A program made the translations under genes and the position numbers. The notes below the pieces were generated by a model, which was not told the origin of the DNA, made no database searches, and was given only the letters and a program-made list of their open reading frames with translations. From Halapricum desulfuricans (GTDB lineage: Archaea; Halobacteriota; Halobacteria; Halobacteriales; Haloarculaceae), in contig NZ_CP064788.1 in assembly GCF_017094525.1 (NCBI RefSeq), positions 186,001 through 250,000 of the forward strand: DNA of 64,000 bases, read 5' to 3'. Each line of letters starts with the position of its first letter. Position 1 is the stretch's first letter. Positions 49,450 to 56,951 of this stretch are shown piece by piece.

Positions 49450-49980
49450 TCAGCGTAACTTCTGGACATCTGGGAGGAACGTCTCGATCCAATCACTAGC
49501 GAAGCTGACCTGCTGACTCAACCGGTGGAATGTCTCGGTGAGGAACTCTCGAAAGTTGTCTTTGTCATCGAAGATTTCAGGAGAGATATCTCGTTTGAGG
49601 TCTTTCCAGAGCGGTTCGATTGCGTTCAATGTCGGTGAATACGGCGGAATGAAGACGAACTCGATGCCGAGTTCGTCGGCCCGTTGCTGTGTGAGTTTCG
49701 CATGGTGAGAGCCGTAGTTATCGGCCACGAGCAGAATCCGGCCCCGCGGATTCTGCTCGCGGATCTCCTCTAACGCCTCGACGATTGTCTCTTTGACTAA
49801 CCGCTTTTTGAACGTAATCACACTTTGACCAGTCAGCGCGTAGAAACCGATCGACCGCCATGGAAACGTCACTAGCGGTTTTGCGATCGTGACCGTCCGA
49901 TCAAACGACCAGAGTCGCTGTGAATTCTCGAACGGTTGAGGCCACGCTTCATCGAAAAAACCCCAACACGACGGGATCAT
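49450..49980 (-). CDS. IS630-family transposase, catalytic part (ORF B)
   Basis: 176 codons. The DDE triad is visible: first Asp in 'GFFDEAWPQP', second in 'ILLVADNYGSHHAKL', Glu in 'PPYSPTLNAIEPLWKDLKRD'. Its own ATG at 49980 lies within ORF A, and the conserved 'VVLGFFDEA' start is split between the two frames, so the active enzyme is probably an A-B fusion made by a +1 (or -2) frameshift on the TTTTTTC run at 49954-49960. Confidence 0.85.
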   Translation of the reverse strand: MIPSCWGFFDEAWPQPFENSQRLWSFDRTVTIAKPLVTFPWRSIGFYALTGQSVITFKKRLVKETIVEALEEIREQNPRGRILLVADNYGSHHAKLTQQRADELGIEFVFIPPYSPTLNAIEPLWKDLKRDISPEIFDDKDNFREFLTETFHRLSQQVSFASDWIETFLPDVQKLR

Positions 49981-50509
49981 CCTCCTCGGTATCGTGGTCG
50001 TCCTCGCCGAGCGCCTCAGTCAGGCGCTCGGCGAGAATCTCATCTGCGTCAGCCGGACTACGCGGATCCATCGGCCGCGGCTTGGCGTAGTTCATGCCCG
50101 CGGCACGAAGTTTCCGGCTGAGATGCGCCGGGTGGTAGGTGACATCGTAGCGGTCTTCGATTAGGGCGTGAATGGCTTGCGGTGTCCAGGGTTGATCCTC
50201 TTCGAGGATACCACAGAGTTCATCGAACTGCGTGGGAGTGAGCTTCGGCGGCCGGCCGCCGCCGAAGCGCGGGCGGAGTCCCTCTACACCGTCATCATTC
50301 CACGCGCGAGCCCATCGACGCGTCGTAGATCGGGAGATTCCGACGCGTCGGCCCGCCTGCTTGCGGGTATCGCCCTGATAGAGATTCTTGATGAAACACA
50401 GCCGCCGGACGAGACGGGTCTCGTCCGCCGACTGTGCATCTTCGATAGCCTGCTCGAGCTCTTCTTCCGACAAATGCCGCACTAACTCTCCGCGTTGGCT
50501 TGTGTTCAT
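49949..50509 (-). CDS. IS630-family transposase, DNA-binding part (ORF A)
   Basis: 186 residues. Two helix-turn-helix regions typical of IS630/Tc1 transposases: 'TRKQAGRRVGISRSTTRRWA' near residue 55, and 'GGRPPKLTPTQFDELCGIL...WTPQAIHALIEDRYDVTYHP' near 85-130 with the GRPP linker. The end 'PVVLGFFR' runs into the catalytic frame. It begins 47 bases inside the right end of the element. Confidence 0.85.
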   Translation of the reverse strand: MNTSQRGELVRHLSEEELEQAIEDAQSADETRLVRRLCFIKNLYQGDTRKQAGRRVGISRSTTRRWARAWNDDGVEGLRPRFGGGRPPKLTPTQFDELCGILEEDQPWTPQAIHALIEDRYDVTYHPAHLSRKLRAAGMNYAKPRPMDPRSPADADEILAERLTEALGEDDHDTEEDDPVVLGFFR

Positions 50510-50599
50510 CGAGAGCTATACGCTTCCAGAAGAGTCAACTCTTTCGCAGACCACTCTTCGTGCGGTCGATCCGGAAGGGACGTACAACGGTCACTATGA

Positions 50600-50867
50600 G
50601 CGTTCGTTGCCCGGAATGGCGAGGTCGCCCCCGTCCCGTCTGCCCGTCCGCTCGTCCAACGGCGTAGTTGTGTCCCGTTTCTCCACAACTCAAACCCTTC
50701 AGGACACAACTGATCCACAGAAACGGATAGGGAAGCGTGAAATAACTCCGGGCAGACGAGAACCCCCTCTCGGAACAGTTGAGTATGTCCAATACTATTC
50801 TTTATCAGTAACTGGGGTAGCGTGAGTAAACTAAAGGGGAGTGATTACCAAGTCCCGACGAGAACCG
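50600..50867. other. Upstream region of glpA
   Basis: About 270 bases without a gene, between the MITE/IS composite and glpA. An AT-rich segment 'CTATTCTTTATCAG' around 50793-50806 is a plausible TATA box. Any divergent neighbour of glpA is absent here. Confidence 0.4.
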
Positions 50868-52562
50868 ATGAGTGAACCATCGACGATCGTCATCGGAGGC
50901 GGTGCGACCGGCGTCGGGATCGCGCGCGACCTCGCGATGCGCGGGGTCGACGTGACCCTTCTGGAGAAGGGGAATCTGACCCACGGGACATCCGGCCGGA
51001 TGCACGGGATGCTCCACAGCGGTGGCCGGTACGCCGTCACCGACCAGCACAGCGCGGAAGACTGCATGACAGAGAACCGTATTCTCCGGGATATCGCTTC
51101 CCACTGCGTCGAGATGACCGGCGGGCTGTTCGTCCAGATGCCCGAGGACGACGACGAATACTTCCAGCAGAAACTGGAGGGATGTCGCGAGTGTGGCATC
51201 CCCGTCGAGGTGCTGTCCGCCGAGGAGGTCCTGGAGATGGAGCCGTATCTCTCGGAGGACCTCGAACGGGCGATACAGGTGCCCGACGGGGCGATCGACC
51301 CCTTCCGGCTCTGTGTCGCAAACGCCGTCAGCGCGGAGAACCACGGGGCACGGATCGAGACCCACTCCGAGGTGACCGACCTCCTCGTCGAGGACGGCGA
51401 GGTCGTCGGCGTCGAGGTCGAACACAAGTCAGGGGCGGGGAGTCGCGTCCACGGCGCTGCCGGCGAAACCGAGGAGATCTACGCTGACCACGTCGTCAAC
51501 GCTGCGGGAGCATGGGCCGGGGAGATCGGTGCGATGGCCGACCTCGACGTCGAGGTCATCCCGGCGAAAGGCGTCATGACCATCATGAACGTCCGGCAGG
51601 TCGACATGGTGATCAACCGTTGCAAGCCGCGTGGCAACGCGGACATCATCGTCCCCCACGAAACGACGGCCATCCTCGGGACGACCGACGAGGAGGTCGA
51701 AGACCCCGAGGACTTCCCGGAGGAGAAATCGGAGGTGGACTTCCTCATCGAGGAGATGTCGAAGATGGCGCCGATCCTCGAGGACGCCCGGACCCTGCGA
51801 TCGTACTGGGGCGTGCGACCGCTGTACGAACCGCCGGGGACGGGCACCGAGGAGACCGAACAGATCACGCGGAACTACTTCGTGCTCGACCACGACGATC
51901 GGGACGACACGCCCGGCCTGACGACCGTCGTCGGCGGGAAGTTCGTCACTTACCGGAAGATGGCCGAGGACTGTGCCGATCACGTCTGTGGCCGGCTGGG
52001 CGTCGACGCCGAATGCCGGACTGCCGACGAACCGCTCCCGGGCAGCGAGGACGGTGCGATACTGAGCGACGCGATGGACCGCTACGGGCTGCGATCGCCG
52101 CTGGCCCGACGCAACAAACAGCGACTCGGAAGCCGCTACGACGACGTGCTCTCGGGCGGGGATCCCAACCCCGTCGTCTGTGATTGTGAGGGCGTGACCC
52201 GTGCCGAGATCCAGGACGCGATCGAGAGCGCCGGGACTGACCTCAACTCGGTACGCCAGCAGACCCGCGCGTCGATGGGGACCTGTCAGGGCGGGACCTG
52301 TGCACACCGGCTGGCGGCCGAGCTCCACCCCGAGTACGACGAGGAGGCGGCCCGGGCCGCACTCGAAGAACTGTACCAGGAGCGCTGGAAGGGCCAGCGC
52401 CACGCCCTCTGGGGCGAGCAACTGGACCAGGCGACGCTCAACCACGCGCTGCACGCGAGCACGATGAACCGCGATCGCGACCCCACAGACGTCAGCGTCG
52501 ACTTCGAGTCGTTCGACGCTGGTCGTGCCGTGGCCGACGGGGGTGACTCCGATGGCAATTGA
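50868..52562 (+). CDS. glpA: Anaerobic glycerol-3-phosphate dehydrogenase subunit A
   Basis: 564 residues. FAD-dependent catalytic subunit oxidising glycerol-3-phosphate to dihydroxyacetone phosphate. The Rossmann fingerprint '[20 protein letters not shown]' begins at residue 6, followed by '[17 protein letters not shown]'. Near residue 440 a BFD-like [2Fe-2S] segment has '[13 protein letters not shown]' and '[11 protein letters not shown]'. ATG at 50868 is preceded by a short leader. glpB starts inside its last codons and glpC inside glpB's stop, so translation is coupled. In haloarchaea this operon mediates growth on glycerol. Confidence 0.95.
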   Translation: MSEPSTIVIGGGATGVGIARDLAMRGVDVTLLEKGNLTHGTSGRMHGMLHSGGRYAVTDQHSAEDCMTENRILRDIASHCVEMTGGLFVQMPEDDDEYFQQKLEGCRECGIPVEVLSAEEVLEMEPYLSEDLERAIQVPDGAIDPFRLCVANAVSAENHGARIETHSEVTDLLVEDGEVVGVEVEHKSGAGSRVHGAAGETEEIYADHVVNAAGAWAGEIGAMADLDVEVIPAKGVMTIMNVRQVDMVINRCKPRGNADIIVPHETTAILGTTDEEVEDPEDFPEEKSEVDFLIEEMSKMAPILEDARTLRSYWGVRPLYEPPGTGTEETEQITRNYFVLDHDDRDDTPGLTTVVGGKFVTYRKMAEDCADHVCGRLGVDAECRTADEPLPGSEDGAILSDAMDRYGLRSPLARRNKQRLGSRYDDVLSGGDPNPVVCDCEGVTRAEIQDAIESAGTDLNSVRQQTRASMGTCQGGTCAHRLAAELHPEYDEEAARAALEELYQERWKGQRHALWGEQLDQATLNHALHASTMNRDRDPTDVSVDFESFDAGRAVADGGDSDGN

Positions 52563-53814
52563 AGACGACGTGCTGGTGATCGGCGGCGGCATCGCGGGGC
52601 TGTCGAGCGCCATCGCGGCCGCGGAGACGGGCGCACGCACGCGTCTGATCACCCACAAACAGAGTACGCTCGGGAACGCAAGCGGGCTGGTCGACGTGCT
52701 CGGCTACGCGCCGGACGACGATACGCCCCGTGCCGATCCCTACGACGCGATCGCGCAACTCCCCGCCGAGCATCCCTACAGCAAGGTCGGGGCCGACGCT
52801 GTCCGCGAGGGGCTGGCGCTGTTCGACGACGCCGTCGGGGACCGCTACCGCGGGAGCCACTCGGCGGCGAACGCGCTCGTTCCGACACACGCCGGCTCGG
52901 TCAAGCCGACGGCGCGATACCCGCGTTCGACCGCCCCGGGACTCGTCAGCGACGACCGGGACATGCTGCTTGTCGGCATCGACAGCGTCACCGGCTTCGA
53001 CGCGCCGATGGCCGCCGACCATCTCTCGGCCGTCGGCGTCCCCTTCGACGTGCGCGGTGAGACCGTCCGCTTCCCCAAATCGTTCCCGCAGGACGCGGAC
53101 GTGACACGCTATGCCCGCGCGCTTGACCGCGACGAGTCGGTCGACGACGGGACCGTTCGGGAAGTGCTTGCCGACCGCGTCGAGGCCGTCCTCGAAGACG
53201 AGCGCCGCGTCGGCTTCCCGGCGATGCTGGGCGACTCTCGTCACGAAGCCGTCCGGACGGAGTTACAGGACCGGCTCGGCGTCGACGTCTTCGAAGTGCC
53301 CACCGGGCCGCCGAGCCTTCCGGGACTGCGTTTGGAGGACGCCCTCTACGACGCGGCCGAGGACGCTGGCGTCCGGATCACGTCCGGCAACCCGATCGTC
53401 GACTTCGACGCCGACGGCGGCCGGGTCCAACAGGTGCTCATGGACCGGCTGGGCTCGGAGGTCGCCTACGAGGCCCAGCAGTACGTGCTGGCGACCGGCG
53501 GCCCCGTCGGCGGCGGGATCGAGTCCGACCGGGACGTCGTCGAGGAGTCGATCTTCGGTCTGCCGGTTGAGCACCCCGAGGATCGCTACGAGTGGTTCGA
53601 CGACGACGTCTGGGGCGACCACGCCTACACGGAGTTCGGCGTCTCCGTCGACGACGATCTGCGCCCGGTCGCGGGCGAGGAGGTACAGTTCGAGAACCTT
53701 CGCGCCGCCGGCAATGTGATCGGCGGCTACGACTTCGCCACCGAGAAATCCGGCTGTGGCGTCTCGCTGGCCACGGGCTACGTGGCCGGCAGTGAGGCAG
53801 GTGAGTTGACATGA
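52552..53814 (+). CDS. glpB: Anaerobic glycerol-3-phosphate dehydrogenase subunit B
   Basis: 420 residues. FAD/FMN-binding start '[21 protein letters not shown]'; further flavoprotein segments are '[20 protein letters not shown]' and '[25 protein letters not shown]'. GlpB passes electrons from GlpA toward the GlpC membrane-associated subunit. It overlaps glpA by 11 bases and glpC by four. Confidence 0.93.
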   Translation: MAIEDDVLVIGGGIAGLSSAIAAAETGARTRLITHKQSTLGNASGLVDVLGYAPDDDTPRADPYDAIAQLPAEHPYSKVGADAVREGLALFDDAVGDRYRGSHSAANALVPTHAGSVKPTARYPRSTAPGLVSDDRDMLLVGIDSVTGFDAPMAADHLSAVGVPFDVRGETVRFPKSFPQDADVTRYARALDRDESVDDGTVREVLADRVEAVLEDERRVGFPAMLGDSRHEAVRTELQDRLGVDVFEVPTGPPSLPGLRLEDALYDAAEDAGVRITSGNPIVDFDADGGRVQQVLMDRLGSEVAYEAQQYVLATGGPVGGGIESDRDVVEESIFGLPVEHPEDRYEWFDDDVWGDHAYTEFGVSVDDDLRPVAGEEVQFENLRAAGNVIGGYDFATEKSGCGVSLATGYVAGSEAGELT

Positions 53815-55136
53815 GCAAACAAGCAGAATCCGAGACGTTCGATCCAGTGGACCTGTTCCCGGATGCGACGGATATGGACCTCCGCCCGGGAGTCGACAAG
53901 TGTGACAAGAACGGCAACTGTGAGACGGTCTGTCCGGTCGCGGAAGTCAACGAGGACTTCCCGGGGCCGAAGTTCCAGGGGCCCGAACAGTGGCGACTCA
54001 CCCGCAAGGGGGACATCGAGTTCGACGAGTCCGTCGACAAGTGTCTGAACTGCATGCGGTGTGACACCGCCTGTACGAACGACGTTCCGCTGGGGCAGAT
54101 GCACAACGTCGCCCGGGCGAACTACGTCAAAAACCAGAAAAATCACGCCTCCCGGGAGTACCTCCGCAACAAGATGCTGGCCAACTACGGCACGCTGGGG
54201 AAACTCGGGAGCATGATGCCCCGGATCTCCAACGCCGTCTTCGGGCTCGGCGCGACGCGCTGGCTGAACGAGAAGCTGCTCGGCTTCCCGAGCGAGCGTT
54301 CCTTCCCCGATTTCGCAACCCAGACGTTCCGCGGCTGGTGGAGCGACCGCGGCGGCGACGCCACATCGGCCGAACGAGCCCGCGAAGCCCGCGAGGCGCG
54401 CGGCGAGACCGGCGTGGACAAGAAAATCGCGTTCTTCCACGGCTGTTACGCCAACTACCACCAGACCGAGGTCGCAAAGTCGATGGTCCGGCTCTACGAG
54501 TCGCTGGGCTACGAGATCGTCGTGCCCGAACAGAGCTGCTGTGGCACGCCGATGTTCGCGAACGGGATGCTTGACGACGCCCGTGGCGTCGCCGAGGAGA
54601 ACGTCGACACCTTCGGCTCGCTCGTCGAGGACGGCTACGATCTGGTCGCGACCTGCACCTCCTGTTCGATGGCCCTGCGCAAGGAGTACCCCGAACTGTT
54701 CGACATCGACGGCGTCGAGGAGGTCGCCTCGCACATGTTCGACGCGGTCGAGTATCTGCGGGTCAACGAGGATCTCGAAGCCGAACTCGCCGGTGCCGAC
54801 GTCGACTTCCCGGCGATGACCTACCACGCCCCCTGTCACGGCGAGGTCATGGGCGTTGAGGGAATCGTCACCGAACTCTTCGCGGATGTCGACGGCGTCG
54901 AACTCGACGACACGGGCGACGTCTGCTGTGGCCTGGCCGGCACGTACGGCTGGAAAGACGAGAAGTACGACGACTCGATGGAGATCGGCGCGGAGATGTT
55001 CGAGGCCTTCGAGGAGGCCCCCGGCGAGGTCGCGCTGACAGAGTGCCCGATGTGTAGCGCCCAGATCGAACACGGCACCGGCTACGAGGTCAGACACCCA
55101 ATGGAACTGCTCGAGACGGCGCTGGTCGAGTCCTGA
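53811..55136 (+). CDS. glpC: Anaerobic glycerol-3-phosphate dehydrogenase subunit C
   Basis: 441 residues. Two ferredoxin-type clusters are marked by 'CDKNGNCETVCPV' and 'CLNCMRCDTACTNDVP' in the first 100 residues, followed by two CCG domains ('CCGTPMFANGM' and 'CCGLAGTYGW') that bind a noncubane 4Fe-4S cluster in heterodisulfide-reductase-like proteins. It links GlpAB to the quinone pool. Length and domain order are normal. Confidence 0.95.
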   Translation: MSKQAESETFDPVDLFPDATDMDLRPGVDKCDKNGNCETVCPVAEVNEDFPGPKFQGPEQWRLTRKGDIEFDESVDKCLNCMRCDTACTNDVPLGQMHNVARANYVKNQKNHASREYLRNKMLANYGTLGKLGSMMPRISNAVFGLGATRWLNEKLLGFPSERSFPDFATQTFRGWWSDRGGDATSAERAREAREARGETGVDKKIAFFHGCYANYHQTEVAKSMVRLYESLGYEIVVPEQSCCGTPMFANGMLDDARGVAEENVDTFGSLVEDGYDLVATCTSCSMALRKEYPELFDIDGVEEVASHMFDAVEYLRVNEDLEAELAGADVDFPAMTYHAPCHGEVMGVEGIVTELFADVDGVELDDTGDVCCGLAGTYGWKDEKYDDSMEIGAEMFEAFEEAPGEVALTECPMCSAQIEHGTGYEVRHPMELLETALVES

Positions 55137-55207
55137 CAGCGTCGCATCGACTGCCATCCGACGAGCGAAGCGCAACGGAGTTGTTGCCTGCCCCCGACCG
55201 TCCGGGC

Positions 55208-55495
55208 ATGAAGTGGCTCCAGAGCGGCCGTCGCCGCGATCTCTGTGTCCTGCTGTACGGCGACGACGGGGTGCCCGCACAGAAACTCAAGACGGCGCTC
55301 GAACGTCGCTACGACGAGCGGATCGATCCCAAGCAGTTCTACGGCGCGCTGGAAGCGCTCGAACGACTGGGCCACGTCCGGTCCCGAACCGAGGGGCTGA
55401 GCGACGTTTACGAGCTGACTGACGCCGGACGGGAACACGTCGAGGCGTACGCCGCGTGGCTGGACGAAGAGGTCGGATGTGGCGAGAGGCGCTGA
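55208..55495 (+). CDS. PadR-family transcriptional regulator
   Basis: 95 residues from the ATG at 55208. Winged helix: 'RRDLCVLLYGDDGVPAQKLKTALERRYDERIDPKQFYGALEALERLGHVRSRTEGLSDVYELTDAG'. The C-terminal dimer helix is short. It follows glpC by 71 bases on the same strand, so it may be cotranscribed; whether it regulates glp is unknown. Confidence 0.85.
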   Translation: MKWLQSGRRRDLCVLLYGDDGVPAQKLKTALERRYDERIDPKQFYGALEALERLGHVRSRTEGLSDVYELTDAGREHVEAYAAWLDEEVGCGERR

Positions 55496-55505
55496 TTTGC
55501 CACAG

Positions 55506-56825
55506 TCACGATGACGAAGCGTTTCCGAACCGCTGTCCGATAGCGAACAGTGGGGTGCCGAGGAGCGCCGTCCCGATCGATAGCAGCAGCAACATCGCCG
55601 GGGTGACGAACACGACCCCGGAGCGAGGCACGAACGGAAGCGCAGCCGCGACCGCCCCGAGCGCGGCGACAAAGGGGAAGAGGAAACGGCCCCAATGTCT
55701 CGCGGCGGCGAGAATACCGAACGGCAGGAAGACCAGCTGACCGGCGACGAGCACGAGCAGTCCGCCCGCCCGAGCACCGACGAGCAGCGCGAGTGTCCAC
55801 ACCGCGACTGCGGCCACAGCCATTCCCGGGACGTTCCGGTCGGTCTCCTCGTCCACGAAGTCGGCGAGCGCGGCGGCCGTGGCCGTCGAGAGCGCCTGCG
55901 GAATCAGTCCGATGCCGACTACTCCCAGGACGACCCCGACACCGTTGCCCGCCAGCGCCACGACGGCGGTGAGGCCAGCGTACAGGCCGCCGCCTGCGGC
56001 GAGCCATCGCAGGACCGTCCGCCCCTCCCCGAGCGTTGCGGGGAGACGATCACCGGCGAGCAACAGCCCGGTCGCGACGAGCGCGAGAAGTGCGGCCGGA
56101 ACTGTGGCGTACGCGCGCAGTTCCGACTCGATCATCCCGAGTGCGTGCAGCCGAACCGCGCCGACAGTGACCGCCTGTGCGAGGAGACCGTCGTCGGGAG
56201 CGAACGCGACTGTCGCCTCGCGGCCGAGCGGGGAATCGAATCGTTGCCTGTCGTCGCCGGGCCTCCAGACGGCCCGGTTCCTGCTGACTGTCCCCCCTGG
56301 CGGTGCGTGGGTGATCGCCGTCCCGGACGGGCCTTCGACGGTGAGCGCGTCCGTGTTGATGTACGGTGCGCCGTGGGGCGGGTAGCGAGCGAAGCCGTCG
56401 AACAACAGCACACCGCCCGGGTATCGGTGCGTAGCGTCCGAGGCCGTGAACGTGGCCGTGACGGTGGGGTCGGCAAGCGCCACCGAGAGGTTCTCAGGGT
56501 CGTCCACGACGGTCCGGTACGAACTGTAGCTCTGACCGACGGTGCGATAGAGGAGCGTTCGGTTCCCGGCGAACCGCTCGGCGGCGTCCCGATTCAGGGT
56601 GGCGGTAGCCGTCCAGTGACTGTCCCCGTCGGCGGTGATTTCGACGGTAAGACTGCTCTCAGTGACGGTGGCGTTCACGCCGTTGTCCTCGGCCGCTCGC
56701 TCGAACTCCGGCCCGCAGATCCCACAGACCCCTTCCGGTGGCGGGGTCGTCGAACCTCCGGGGGCAAGTATCGCCACGACGAGCAATGCCGCAACGATGG
56801 CGAGGATCACGTGGCGAGTGCGCAT
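55506..56825 (-). CDS. Exported/membrane protein of unknown function (439 aa)
   Basis: An N-terminal hydrophobic segment (residues 5-24) is followed by 'CGICGPEFERAAEDNG', a CxxC pair that could form a disulfide or bind metal, and an extracellular beta-rich domain to about residue 210. The C-terminal half has about seven transmembrane helices. This layout, a secreted N-terminal domain plus a polytopic membrane half, is common among unannotated haloarchaeal proteins. No catalytic motif. Confidence 0.75.
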   Translation of the reverse strand: MRTRHVILAIVAALLVVAILAPGGSTTPPPEGVCGICGPEFERAAEDNGVNATVTESSLTVEITADGDSHWTATATLNRDAAERFAGNRTLLYRTVGQSYSSYRTVVDDPENLSVALADPTVTATFTASDATHRYPGGVLLFDGFARYPPHGAPYINTDALTVEGPSGTAITHAPPGGTVSRNRAVWRPGDDRQRFDSPLGREATVAFAPDDGLLAQAVTVGAVRLHALGMIESELRAYATVPAALLALVATGLLLAGDRLPATLGEGRTVLRWLAAGGGLYAGLTAVVALAGNGVGVVLGVVGIGLIPQALSTATAAALADFVDEETDRNVPGMAVAAVAVWTLALLVGARAGGLLVLVAGQLVFLPFGILAAARHWGRFLFPFVAALGAVAAALPFVPRSGVVFVTPAMLLLLSIGTALLGTPLFAIGQRFGNASSS

Positions 56826-56951
56826 TGTCGGAGTGTGATTTCCCGATGCACTAAATATCTATATATTTGGTATTAGACAATTCTGGCAGGGTCTCTGTTA
56901 GTTCAGAATTTTCAGACGAATTTTGCGAATGACCCGAAACCGCCCAGCAGC

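Larger units (their letters stand above)
49444..50556 (-). mobile_element. IS630-family insertion sequence
   Basis: About 1113 bp. Terminal inverted repeats are GAGTGGTCAGCGTAAC (left) and GAGTGGTCTGCGAAAG (right, reverse complement), 13 of 16 matching. It carries two overlapping minus-strand frames, a helix-turn-helix ORF A and a catalytic ORF B. The TA duplication usual for IS630 is not visible at these boundaries, so they may be off by a few bases. Confidence 0.75.
49404..50596. mobile_element. Mini-element (MITE), copy 7, interrupted by an IS630-family insertion
   Basis: The left part (49404-49443) and right part (50557-50596) have perfect 15-bp terminal repeats (TAGTGACCGTTGTAC ... GTACAACGGTCACTA) and are flanked by TGA on both sides (49401-49403, 50597-50599). 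Together they rebuild a 79-80 bp element with the GACCGCAC/GTGCGGTC hairpin of copies 4 and 5. The IS630-type element inserted into the loop of that hairpin. Confidence 0.82.
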
